NCBI GenBank assembly: GCA_951812925.1
Contig: OX638370.1
Location: 122,650,897-122,714,896 of the forward strand
Length of the DNA stretch: 64,000 bases
Reading direction: 5' to 3'
Source: Calliopum simillimum
Taxonomy: Eukaryota; Arthropoda; Insecta; Diptera; Lauxaniidae
Below the pieces are notes generated by a model. It had not been told where the DNA came from. It searched no databases and saw nothing but the letters and a program-made list of their open reading frames with translations. Made by a program: the position numbers and the translations under genes. Positions within the stretch are counted from its first letter, which is position 1. The number at the start of each line of letters is the position of its first letter. Positions 11,598-23,540 of the stretch are shown piece by piece.

Positions 11598-12648
11598 CAC
11601 AGTGCGAAATTTGGGATGTTTAGCGAAACTTTATTCAATTTCTGAAATACATAAATCGCATCAGATTATTAATAATTTCGGTAGCTTAATATCAGACCTC
11701 AAAAACCTCATACTCAGTTTGGTGAATAACCCTGCGAAACAACTGCAAAATGCTCCTGAAACTTGCATTACTTATTCATTCATACTTTTGACTAAGAAAG
11801 CTTTTCGATTTGTTTTAGTTTATAGATTGGTACATAAAAACGGTAAGTCGGTAGGCCGCGAAAATTTTTTCATTTTTTTTTTAATAAAATTGTCACTTAT
11901 TGGCATTCAAATTATTGCAGAATCTTTTCTTACTCGTGTGTGATTTGTTTGTGAAAATTGTGCTTTTTAAGAAGTTCATAAGATTTACATTTTCAACTTC
12001 TTTGGATACTTTAAAAGGTGTTACCACAAATTGCCATTTTGAAACTTACAAAATTTAAGAGGTAGGTTTATCTTCTACTGGAAACACAAAACATCTTCTG
12101 CGATATTTTGTGATCCTCTTTTAAACTAAACCTTTACCAGAATGTCTTTGGAAATTTCTTATAACACCGAAATTTCATGAAAAACCGACATCGGACGCCA
12201 TCGTTGGTCTTGTTTTGGAAAAAATAGGCTCACCAACACTAACATCTGACACTCTCTATAGTTTTAAGGTAATTATTAGTACGCTAGTTTATAATATACA
12301 AAAAAGATAGAGGGAATCCTCTCGAAATTTAGAAGCATTTCTGAATAAAAATGCAAGAAACAGCAAATACCCCTTTGGTTACCCCCTTCATTTTTTATGG
12401 TGTTTTGATAAGAAAATGGTTATATCTATCAAGTTTCATAGCGATATCTGGTATGGGAGCAGAAATAACACGTTTTAAGCATTTCCTTATATGGGGGGTA
12501 TAATAACCCTTTGTCTGATCTCCCTTAATTTTTGCATGGTGTTTTGCCAATTAAATATATATCCAAGTATTTAGTTTCATAACTATAACTGCTATATGTG
12601 CTGAGATATGAATTAAGTTCCACTAGACTCTGAAAATTTCGCACTGTG
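11598..12648. mobile_element. Transib-like non-autonomous element, 5-bp TSD
   Basis: Ends are CACAGTGCGAAATTT at 11598 and its inverse AAATTTCGCACTGTG ending at 12648, flanked by perfect CGAAC duplications at 11593-11597 and 12649-12653. Transib elements are known for CAC-starting ends with a CACWRTG heptamer and for GC-rich 5-bp duplications. No transposase frame remains in its 1051 bp, so it would have to be moved by a transposase made elsewhere. Confidence 0.75.
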
Positions 12649-12653
12649 CGAAC

Positions 12654-15187
12654 CTTGCAAATTGGCTTAATATTTCTCTTTATTCAAATATGGCAACCCT
12701 AACTACACCTGCCACATAAATTTTTTCATCACTTCGTATGACGTCTGTATGACTTCTACTGAATTTATTGGTTTTTTATTGAACACTGACAGAAGGACAA
12801 ATTAAAGACAAACGAACGTATAGCAAAAGATGCAATGCTGTAAATTCTTAAGATTTTTATCTTCGAGTTCGCTCGCTATTCGTTGGATTTTTGCTTTTTT
12901 CACTTCATCAAAAATTTCCCACTTTTTGCGTTGGGAATTTATGAGTAGCTGCCTATTAGAAAAAGCTACCGACCAATAAATAGCAACGGTTTAATGATAT
13001 CTACTATCATTTTTTTATTTGATTCTTTTGGAGATGGTACTGTTTTTTGCCAGAGTTGTTGCATGAAAACTATGTAAATTTTCTGTTTTTTGTTCTTTGA
13101 AATTCATATTCAATTGTGGGTCAGTGTGCTGATTTTTTTACGAATTTATGTTAGATTTATGCTCGTAAGCAGTTGCAGTAGTTATGAGCTTAAGTGTTTT
13201 GTGGGACTGCCTCTAAGGGTTAAGGTTCTCATAAACTTAGCCCTATTGCAATAGTAAGCTACTCAACAAGTAATATGCATTGTATTATTTTTTTGCTACA
13301 GTTTCCAATTTCAAGGAGAAAGTTATTCAAATCTTTTGAAATTATGACGTCATAAAATATCAATTTTTTGAGATTACTTTACTCCAGGTTACTACCATTA
13401 CACCACAAATGCAAAAAAAAAACTTTAATTCAATAAAGTCATATACATATGAAGCAATCCACGCCACGTGTACCAGCTCAAAATTTTTTTTTCTCCGATT
13501 TCGCTCAAGTTTGGCAATATGGTAGATCCGGTCGGCAAAAACAACAATCCGGGAGGATTTGGTCCTAGTACCATTTGTTGTTAAAATACTGGTTGTTGAA
13601 GTTGGCGTTTTTAGCCATTTTTATGAAAAGAGTGTTTTTTCAAAAATTTATAGCTTACTCTAAAGTTTGTAAATTGATAAATTTAAGTTACTGGTCCCAT
13701 TTATTTTAAAGTGCTCTTTTTATAAAAAAATATTTCTTCAAAATTTTTTACACTTAAAAATGCTTTTGAATTTTTTTTTAAAAAAACCCCCTTTGGATTT
13801 TTTTAAAAACTACTTTTAATTAAAGCATAATTTATAAGCTTTAAAATGATTTATAACTTTAGATGGGATTCGGACGCTAAATGGGAGTTTTTAGCTTTTG
13901 AACGCCAGCGGAAGGCAAAAATCTTCTTTTACTCAAGAGGAAAGCATCTAACAAAAAAGTGTACACAGCAGAAAATGCTTAGAATCGTCCAAGCAATACG
14001 TGTGATTTTTTTTGGATTTTTTTTTTTAGGCAAAATAGGCATTCAGTAGAATCAAAAGTGCTCCATTGGTTTTCCTCAGAATTAAAATACAAATGATGAA
14101 GATATCGTTTTTAATTGCTAGCACTTTACACTAAATTTTAAAAACTAACAATTGATTTGATTCCATATTTCGAGCCACATTCTTAACAATTTTGTCACCG
14201 ATTTCATGCAAAAACTTACCCAATATCTTCAGAAGATAAATTGAAGCTGTCTGAACGAGTTATATTTTTAATTAATCAATTGTGCTTAGCACTGCCTTGA
14301 TTGTTCTCTTGATATGTAAATTGAGTCACTCAGCGATTCTACTTTAAAGTGTAAAATCCATAAAGTCACTGTATACGAAAATTAATACAACGCCTCATTG
14401 TAGACAAAAGTGCAAAAAGTGCTAACCTTGCTGTCAACAAGTTGCTTAGTTCTTTTCGGTATTTTTTATTTTCTTTGTTTCTTCAAAAAGACAACAAAGA
14501 GGCAAAACCACAACAACATAAAAAATAACAATTCCAACAATGATGAGTTATGTTTCTTGCGGAAAGTTATACTGCATCATTTTCGATTATGATAATCATA
14601 AATCTTGCTGAATGCGTGCGTACCAGCGCATAGTTCTGTGCATGCGCATGCGCTGCTACTTGTTTTATTAATTTTGCTTCTAAAACAATTCGTCATATCT
14701 GGAAAAATGCTTATTTTTGTCTTTTTAGATGTCCAGCTGTTGTTTGCATTATTTTCAATTATTACAGCAATAAATTGCTGCGACAGTTTGTTTATTCGTC
14801 AATTATTTTGTTGTTTCAGATTATTATAGTAGAATTTTTGTTTTTGTTTTGTAAAATTTAAATGTTTTGTTAACATATTTTATTGCCAAATTGAACATTT
14901 AAATAAACAAATTTTCATTAAACCAAAATGTGATTTGTTAACGTTATGAAAACGAAAGACTTAAGCTGGGTACTTGTTGCCATGTGCATACGGCGTTTTT
15001 TTTTTTTTTTTTTATTTGTGCTCTGTTTGTTGATCTTTTTTTCTAAGCTGGGAGGATTTCTGTTTAATATGAAAAAAAGCTGCGTTTCGAACCATTATAA
15101 ATTTAAGCGAAGCCTAAACTTATGCAACGATTTCATAAAGCATCAGCAACTAACTACAGGAAAACAATGTTTTTTTTTTAGTACCTT
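12654..15187. other. Intergenic, AT-rich, no gene seen
   Basis: Short frames only. The part 13440-13720 is a dispersed repeat also found at 53455-53720 (listed separately). The frames at 14410-14829 are low-complexity and have no recognisable domain. Confidence 0.45.
13440..13720 (+). repeat. Dispersed repeat family B, copy 1
   Basis: This block matches 53460-53720 in the same orientation, sharing CCGGGAGGATTTGGT, GTTGAAGTTGGCGTTTTTAG and CAAAGTTTGTAAATTGATA-type phrases at similar spacing. It is non-coding and its boundaries are uncertain. Confidence 0.7.
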
Positions 15188-15191
15188 ACTT

Positions 15192-15414
15192 GGACACTGT
15201 TATGCAATAACGAGTCAATCCTCAAAAAAATTTTTTCGACTTATGAATACAGTTTTTTTTTAAAAACCGAACCTAAATATTGTTACTAAGAGGTTAAAAA
15301 CAACAAAATTTGTTTGACGTTTTCATATCATTTGTTCTACGACATCTACACAAAAACGTTAATATCTCAAAACTAATTTCGAGTGGGTTGACTCGTTATT
15401 GCATAACACTGTCC
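15192..15414. mobile_element. Small inverted-repeat element (MITE)
   Basis: The ends start GGACACTGTTATGCAATAAC and the inverse of GGACAGTGTTATGCAATAAC, matching over about 27 bp with one mismatch. ACTT flanks both sides (15188-15191 and 15415-15418), giving a likely 4-bp duplication. It is non-coding. Confidence 0.65.
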
Positions 15415-15763
15415 ACTTATGTTGTTGGTTGGTTGGGGTTGGTGTAAAAAACATCATTTGCATGCAAATGCTTTCTTTGTGTAGAAATTAAATATAAAAA
15501 AAAACAGAGCCACCCACGACAAAATTGAGTTCACTATTTTGAGCCATTCACAGGACATTTAGATTTATTGGTTTTTTCTTTTTGAAATGTCATAAAGTTA
15601 AGAACCAAAGTACTTGCATAGGCATAGCTTCTTATGTTTAAAAGAAATTTCCCAAAATGATTAATATCATTAAAGGAAAACATTCTTTTGGACATTTTTT
15701 GGATACTGCTACAAATCCTGGAGAGCATATCAAAATAACGAAATCTCCCATACTTCTGACTAA

Positions 15764-16096
15764 TAGGCTAGACAGACGACAGCTTAAATCAGGATATAGA
15801 CATAGTAATGCGAATCTTTTTAGTGCATGATCTTAGGCATTTTGTAAATACATATTTCATAGACATTGACTAAAAGAAAATTTCCCAATTCAGCGCCCAA
15901 AAAATTGTAATTAGCTATTCTGATGCTTAACTCACTATTTATTAATCCTATATTTGATGATTTAGAAGTTTTTGGCCCCTGAATTAAGAAATCTATGACT
16001 ATGAAAAATGTATTTAAAAAATTTAAAATCGTGCAATAAAAGGATTTCCATTATTTTGACAATAATCCGGATTTAAGCTGTAGTCTGTCTAGCCTA
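15764..16096. mobile_element. Small inverted-repeat element (MITE), TAA duplication
   Basis: The ends start TAGGCTAGACAGACGACAGC and the inverse of TAGGCTAGACAGACTACAGC, matching over about 27 bp. TAA flanks both sides (15761-15763 and 16097-16099), which fits the TWA target of PIF/Harbinger elements. The 333-bp body is non-coding. Confidence 0.65.
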
Positions 16097-16099
16097 TAA

Positions 16100-17217
16100 G
16101 AACACATCAGGTAAGCAATGATATGAAATAAAAACCTACGACTATGCGTAATCACAAACTTTTGTTCATTTTTCGTTACAGCAATTTTGATATTTGACTA
16201 TTGCAATCGATTTGGTTTCGACAAAAAGTATCCCATATCCGGATTCATGATGTGTCTGTCCTATACCCGGAACATGACACTTTTCAGCAATGCTAAAAAA
16301 GAATATTTGAACCATTTATATTTCCACAAGCCAATATCGTATCATAAAGTAGACATAATATACAAAATGCCATCGAATGACAATTTCGTTTTGCAACTTT
16401 CTACTTAAGACAAAAAAATAGCACTTTAAAACAGATCATAAAAAAATAATTCACAATCGAATTATGATACGAGGTCTGAAACTATAATAAGCTGTGATTA
16501 TCAAAAATATCCATAAAAAAAAACTTCCAGAAAAAACATCCAAAAATATAAACACCCTTATCCAATAAAAAAATATCCAATCAAAAAATGTCCAACATTC
16601 ATTTTCCGTCAAAATAATTTTACTCAATTTAAAAAAAATCGATGAGATTTTTTTTGGAAATTTTTTTATTGGATATTTTTTTTTGTTGGATATTTTTGAG
16701 TGGAATCATGATAAGCAATAGATCTTTATACTTCGATGTAATCTTATATATTTGATGATATCAAGACGACAATTCGACAGTAGGCAGATTGGTAATATTA
16801 ATTTTGATTGATAGAAAAATCGACTGTCCCATGCTTGGAAGTGTCCTAGAACCGGTGACTCTCCTCTACCAAATCTCATCCATGTACGTTAAATTGTTTC
16901 AGAGATATGATGATTTAATTTTTTGGCTCACGGCTTACTTTTCTGTGAAACCACCCATAATCAAATACATCGGTTTTCGCTGTGATCAATTTTAAATTTA
17001 TTCCATTTTGTCAGTATTCTACCTTAAAATTTTCAAACGCTCTCTGCGACCATACAAGATTTTCAGCATTTCGATATTTTCTTCATTTTTAAAATTTGCC
17101 ATTAGCCACAGCTAGCAGAGCCGATTTTAATTTTGAGGGATATCCACCACGGCTTTTTTTCTGAATTGGTATTTGGGTACCTTCAGGTACAATACCCCGT
17201 TTTCCATGAAAGCGTAC
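16100..17217. other. Intergenic with degenerate ATATCC/GGATAT repeats
   Basis: The part 16497-16700 holds several AAATATCCA and TGGATATTT words in opposed orientation, suggesting an old foldback element without clear ends. No gene was seen. Confidence 0.4.
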
Positions 17218-17222
17218 GTGTG

Positions 17223-18348
17223 CACTATAGGTCAAAAGGCACTCTTTTTTGGCCAAAATTCAATTTTTATAAGTGTTGTTATTGAGTTCTTGTTGATGCA
17301 GTGCAACGGAGAATACTTCAATACAAGCAAAAATGTTTTTTGTTTTGAGGTAAAATAATTTTCCGTTCCTCGGCAATGTGTCAAGGTTGATGCATTTGTA
17401 TTTTACTGAGATATCTCAAAAAAGTCGTGATTTTAGCTCTTTTTTCCGATCAATAAAAAGTAATTAAAATAATTTGTTTTTTTCTAAAATAAAAATTTAT
17501 AAAATTGATGATGTTATGTATAATGCAATGTAGCTCAAAACATTTAAATATATTTTTGTTTTCTGTGGAAAAATTTAAAATTCAAATTAGACCTCTGACT
17601 TTTAGTATTTTTTTTAAATTTTGAACTTCGTCTAAGCTTTTAAAATTTTTTTGGAATTTGTTAGTCCTAAGAAAGCCAAAAGCAGTAAGACGGTGCTATT
17701 GTTAATGTTATTTAGAAATATTTTTTTTTAATGAATTTTTTTGCCAGGTAACTTTCTTTCCGCAATTCCGATTTATTCGAAGTCTGGTTGCAAAAGACAG
17801 ACGAAAAAGAAAAAGAAGAAGCTGTTTTTCAATTTCTTATTAGAAAATACTGAAGATACTACAAGAACAAGTAACTTGGATAAAAGTGCGCATAATTTTT
17901 GCATTAGGTTTTTTGAAAAATAAAGATATTTGAGATCAATATACGAAAAATAAGTACTTTTGTTATTTTTGAGGTTAGTTGTAGACGGTTCAAATTTTTT
18001 TTTTAATTTTTTTGCATGATTTATTACTAAATACGACTTTTACCTTCAAAACGAGCTCTTAAAAAGTGCCAAACAATACTTTCTTCAAAAGTTATTGCAG
18101 ATTTAAGATGATATCATGAAATCCAAAGTTGTGTCGTTTTATGGGATTTCAAGATGTCATGACATGTCATCTTAAATAGGCCATAACTTTTAAAGGAAGT
18201 ATTGTATGGCATTTTTTAAGAGCTCATTTTGAAGAACCATAACAGAACTACGTTATACATTTGGTAAAAAAAATAATAAAAATTTGGTGAAGTTAGCATC
18301 GAGCGTTATGAATTTTGTCCAAAAAAGTGTGCCTTTTGACCTACAGTG
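17223..18348. mobile_element. Transib-like element with inverted ends and 5-bp TSD
   Basis: The left end CACTATAGGTCAAAAGGCAC and the inverse of the right end CACTGTAGGTCAAAAGGCAC agree at 28 of about 30 positions including the following T-rich stretch. Perfect GTGTG duplications lie at 17218-17222 and 18349-18353. A second, internal inverted repeat lies at about 18050-18125 and 18139-18233. No transposase was seen. The 5-bp duplication and CAC terminus point to the Transib group; this is inference. The insertion separates the adjacent mariner relic from its former left flank. Confidence 0.7.
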
Positions 18349-18609
18349 GTGTGGCCGGTTTTGAGAAATCTCATTTTGAAAATTGTACTAAAATTTCCAT
18401 AAACTTAAATCAAAAAAATCGTCAAAAATAAAACCAACAAATAAAAACCGAAATAAACATTTTAGATGTATTTTTTGGTGTTAAATCCGAATCTGGCACC
18501 AATATAGCACTACCTTGTCAGGATTTTGAGATATATATTTTTAGTTTCCATGCACAGATTTTATTGATCAAACGCTATAATTGTTGGGAAATGTTCTAAT
18601 TTTAAGAAC

Positions 18610-19581
18610 CTACTTGAGATTTTTGATATGGCCACCTTTGGCCTTAACTATGGCCCGTAGACGGTCGAAGAACGAGTCGCATGCTGCACGAATTTGATTT
18701 TGTGGAAGTTTGCGCCATTCTCGTTGAAGGGCCACTTTTAGCGCATCAACGCTCTGGTATTTTTTAGTCAAGACCTTCCTGTCCAACATACCCCAGATTG
18801 AGAAATCCAGCGGATTCGCATCAGGCAAATTTGAGAGCCATTGTTGAGCAGAAATGAAGCTAGGAACGTTTTTTTCTAACCATTATTGATTCACACGAGC
18901 TTTGTGTGACGGTGCCGAGTCTTGTTGGAATGTCCATGGCTTGCGACCGAAATGTTTGCGTGCCCACGGTAGTAAAGCACCCTCCAACACTGATTCACGA
19001 TACACCTGGGCGTTTACTTTGACGCCAGTGGCCAAAAAAACGAGTGGTGAGCTCACTGCAGCCCAAACCATCACATGCGGTGGTGCCTGCATCCTGGTGG
19101 CCAAACGAACATTCAAATTTTCGTAGGACCTCTCTGTCAAGTAAACCCGATCATTTTGTTTGTTCACATATTGCTGGATACAGTAATTTTTCTCATCAGA
19201 GAAGACAATTTGTGACAGATTTCCGGCGGCGTGCAAGCGCAACAACTCCTTGGCTCTATCGAGCCTAACTTTTTTTTGAGCAGGAGTGAGATCATGCGCC
19301 TTTTGGAACTTGAGGGCCTTTAGTCCGAGCTTGTTTGACAATATGTGTTGCATTCGTTCACGCGATATTTTCAGCTCGGCAGCCATTTGTCTGCCACTGC
19401 GTCACGGATTTCGCTCAATTCTGGCCTTCACCATTCGAACCATTTCTGGTGATGTTGCAGTTATTTTCCGACCACCACCATGTCATTTGGCAACGCTGCC
19501 GGTTCCATTGTAACTTTTAAATGTTTCAGCTCACGAACAATTGCTGGTTGCGATTTTCCAGCTATTACGTTTGATTTCCAT
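18610..19581 (-). pseudogene. Dead mariner (maT, DD37D) transposase
   Basis: A 324-codon minus-strand frame with no frameshift but four in-frame stops, at codons 17, 33, 60 (all TGA) and 233 (TAA). It would be the transposase that cuts and pastes a Tc1/mariner element at TA sites. Visible family marks are an N-terminal DNA-binding region with a GGGR linker near codon 35, then VFSDEK with the first catalytic Asp near codon 129, QQDSAPSH with the second near 221, and PDANPLDFSIW with the third near 259. There are 37 residues between the second and third Asp, which fits the DD37D maT family. The protein ends KAKGGHIKN. All three TGA stops are one transition from CGA. The copy cannot make a working enzyme. 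Confidence 0.9.
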
Positions 19582-19722
19582 TTCGAAAATTTTTTATTTT
19601 CAATAAATTGACGCGCAAATGCTAGAATGAACTAACATCATGCCAATTTTTAGACAGCTGTCATGTTCCATCTGTCAGATAAGTCTATCTGAAGTTGGTA
19701 ACAGTTCGAATCAGCCACCCTG
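18610..19722 (-). mobile_element. maT-type mariner element, left limit uncertain
   Basis: The element around the dead transposase. On the minus strand it appears to begin TA-CAGGGTGGCTGATTCGAAC at 19724-19703, with the TA target at 19723-19724. The 3' end should lie between 18354 and 18609 but no matching inverted end is clear, so I give the stop codon as the limit. ACAGTGGTGTGG at 18344 looks superficially like the partner end but belongs to the adjacent Transib-like element and its GTGTG duplication. Confidence 0.6.
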
Positions 19723-19724
19723 TA

Positions 19725-22700
19725 GTATTTTTTTTTTTACACATTCTATGGTTACTGCGTAACATTTTTTAAAGTTCTGAAAATTTTTTAGCATTTCTCG
19801 CCACTTTGAGGTCAACAAGTCCCTTTATACAATTTCTCAAACCTTTTAAAACCTTTTTGATTTTTTGTAACAATTTTCTCGAATTCGAAAACATGTATCT
19901 AGGCAAATAATTGTAAAACATATTAATTTAATTACTTGGTATCTTCCTGCATCCGGAAGTGGTCGAATAGAAAGTACATACATACCATGATATTTGATTT
20001 ATAAATCAAAATTAACATTTAAAACTCTACGCCAGCAACAACTTAATAATTCTTATTGATTGTTCCGTTAAAGCAAAATACTCAATTGCAATTAACTTGA
20101 TTAGAAGCGCAAGAGATTTCCCTTTACATCGTCGTCGTCAGCTCACAACTAATCCGCAAATTATGATGACAACAAACTGACATTGCAGGTTTAATTGAAA
20201 AACCCCAGCATGAGACAACGACAGTGTCGCCACCTGCTGTGCAACAACATTAAACAAAATTATGGCAACAACATCATTTGAAATTGAAAGTGAAAATTAT
20301 TGAAACAATTACAAAATGACAATAAAGACGGAATAAATGTTGACAAATTGACACTTCTGTGATGTAGCAATTTAAATTTTCTATTGAAAACGCCAACGCA
20401 GCTGTGCGCGAGGCATGAATTTATATGGAAATTGGCAACATGAAGCATGACATTAAGAACTCAGAAAGTGGCGCTAAATGAGACGCTTGCGATCGTAAGA
20501 AGGGACCCAAAGACTTTTGTGATTGAAGGAATTTTTTTATGTTTTGTTGGAATTTCTGTAACTGGTTTATTTTACTCTTAACTAATTCTTTAACGTTAAT
20601 GTTTGAAATGGCCTTTGCTGTATGAATTTGAATGAATTAAAATGTAAAATTTGTTCAATTCACAGCAATCATTATTTGGTTATGCCAACTGTAGATAATA
20701 GTGATGATGAAATTGTGATCGGACTAAATAACGAAGAAATATAGCAAATATTATAATTTAAATTTTTATTGATACTTTTCGACTTTTACTGTTATTTTGG
20801 TTTTTTTAGGCTTTTGCCGACATTTTAAATATTTTTCGATATTTTTAAACTTTTATTGATATCTTAAATGTTTTCGATACTTTTGAACATTTACAGATTT
20901 GAAGTGAGAAAAACTTAACCCCTTTTGTTTATGTTCCTACTGCATCCAAAACAGTCCATTAACACTATGGATTCTGTCAAAATTCTATGTTTTGGCTTAC
21001 TTACATACATATATGTAGGTATATAAAGCAGCGCTCAGAAAAAGTGTATCTCTCTTTAGTTGAAAGATCAAAGTTTGACCACCGGCGACACAAGTTTCAT
21101 ATAAATTGCATGCATTGTCGATTGATTCGATAATAACTGTCGCCTTTAAACCACGAAGCAGTGGAGGCAATCAAATCTTTAAAGGACAACAAGGCCGATA
21201 TTCTGACTTCTTCAGCATCTTTTGAAGGCAAAATAGTTACTTAACTCCCAAAAATATCAGAAAAAAATGTTTTTTTTTTTTCAAATTTAGCTGAAAGTTG
21301 TTGTGATACTTAATTAAATTATCAGTTTTGCCAAAAAAAAAAAAATATATTTCCGTTTTCAGCAATTAGCAACAATAAAATTTGTACTCTTGGAACTTGG
21401 AAGATGTTGCTTGTAGCGCAGCAAATAAGTAGCCTTGCATTAGTAAACAAAAATTAATTTTGCCAATTTAAAAAACTTCACACCTTCGAAAAATGGGAGT
21501 TACTGGCAGCAACGACAACAACGACAACAACTCGTACAACCACAGCAATGGCAAAATTCCAATGGCAAACCCAACTGCATCATGCAGTACCTCGTCCATA
21601 ACATAGGCGCTATTGTGAATTATGAGTGATGTACAGCTGAAAATTATCAATTCTTTTTTTCTTCAGCAAAATTGTTAAATTCTTTTGAATAAGAAGCAGC
21701 AATGCTGGAGGAAGTCGAACAGCACCCACAAATCGCGCACCCAAAACACAACAAAATCATTATGGTTCTTTCCATATGCAAAACTTGGCAGCAACAGCAA
21801 CATCAGTTGATGGTGATGTTTTTCTTATGACGGCGTATGTCTTATGTCTACTTTGTTGGTTTTCTCAAATTCTCATTGAGGTGAATGAATGGGAAGCGCT
21901 CGATTCTGCTTTCTGCAAAGCGTAGAATTTGATGCTGCAGCGCAAGCAGTCAAGTGTAGCAAAGAGTTGTTGCCGCCGTTCTGCTGCTGTTGCTCAAAAT
22001 TAAAATCAAATACTTGTAACTAGAGGTCATACGCTCGACATTTCAGCTATGGCGTTTTTTTTTCTCGCTGTCTTACGTTTTTATTTAAATTATAACATAA
22101 AATTGGTAGCAAATGTTGTTAGTGGCCCAAAGCTATTGGCCACATCATGTTGCTTTTGTGTGGGTGGAACATGATATTTACAACGCTCTTATTCACATTA
22201 ATGGGTGTGGTCGGGAGTTATATAAATTTTTATTGAGATCAAGATATGTGTGTTATATTAGTTAGTTTGAATGTTATGTCTTTCTCTCTGGAAAAGATTC
22301 GAAGCACATCACAATGTGAATGCAGAACATCTGTTAATATCAGAAGCCTTCTCACTATGCTTACATCAAATTGATAGCTTTAAAACTTAGCCTCAACAGA
22401 AATATCAGTTAAATAAGTATGTTTGTAGAAATTCAAAAAAATTTGGGACCAATCCCCTAGTTTCAGGTTTTATTCTCTGCCGAAGGAAGTCCGAATGAAG
22501 AATTTAAAAAATTTCAATAATTCATATTTCTCGAATCACCTACCAGATCCAGATTGATTTAGACTAAGTGGCTATACATAAATATCGTGACGCTCCTAGA
22601 AGGGAGAGGCGAATCTTCAACTATCACGGGACAGGTCTTGAAATAACACAATCCTCAGAGAAAAAAAAAATTTAAAAAACTACTAAATTCTAAATAAAAT

Positions 22701-23470
22701 CGCGATATATTTATTTTAATAATTTAAGGTTGCTGATTATATGGCAACCTTTTTTTTCTATCTGGTCTGATGTCACCGCAAATGAGGTGCCTTTCGCTTT
22801 TATTTGGAGTGAAATTAATATGCCCAAAAGTCTGTTAAAATCAATTCCGAAATTCTTGACAAACATTTTTTTTTTCCCCTCCAGTAACAATTTTACCTGA
22901 TTCAGATTTCATCAAAAAATACATCGGCACTGTTTATTTTTATTTCTATTTTATTATTTTTTTATTGCGCAAAAATATAATCTTTTAGTAGAAAGTCCAA
23001 AAAATAAGTAAAAGTGCAATATCTCGTAAACGATATAGGTAAGATAGGAGAACAGTGGGTTCATGAAACAACACATGTGGTCTGTAAAATGTTTTAATGA
23101 CTTTTTTGTGTGAAAGTTTTCACTCTCTCTTGCCAAAATTGTTTGTTTCTTTATTCCTTAATAGATCTACGAGTAATCGTCAATCGATTACGTCAATTTG
23201 TAATCTAACACCCCACTGAATGTGTGGTGATTATACTTTTCACCAAATTCTTGGCAAATTTGCGACTGCAAGCAATTATTCTAAATACTTGGAACAAGAA
23301 CTTGATATGAATGGAGTTTTTGAATCATATAAAATGATATGAATTTCATTACATATAATAGCTCTGACGTCTGATGTTTTCAGTCGACAATGTGAATAAC
23401 AACTCCAACGAGGCCATCAAATGACTTGATTGAAATCAGTTGAGTGAAACCCTATATCACTTATACTCTC
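19725..23470. other. Intergenic, no gene seen
   Basis: About 3.7 kb of AT-rich DNA with CAACA- and CAG-type simple stretches (for example 21500-21560 and 21680-21740). A fragment near 22960-23030 resembles 53325-53390 (AGTAAAAATGCAATATCTCG-like), a piece of a dispersed repeat. No supported coding region. Confidence 0.45.
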
Positions 23471-23477
23471 CTGCAGT

Positions 23478-23485
23478 TATAAATA
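23478..23485 (+). promoter_or_regulatory. TATA box of the fibrinogen-related gene
   Basis: TATAAATA sits 56 bases before the start codon at 23541, giving a predicted transcription start near 23510 and a 5' UTR of about 30 bases. Confidence 0.7.
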
Positions 23486-23540
23486 CCTAAGTCATGTTTC
23501 GAATTAAATTTAGTAAGAACACTTCTGCCCAATAGCCAAG

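Noticed and set aside
18342..18356. TACAGTGGTGTGG as the left end of the mariner element
   Set aside because: The same bases are better explained as the right end (ACAGTG) and GTGTG duplication of the 17223-18348 element.
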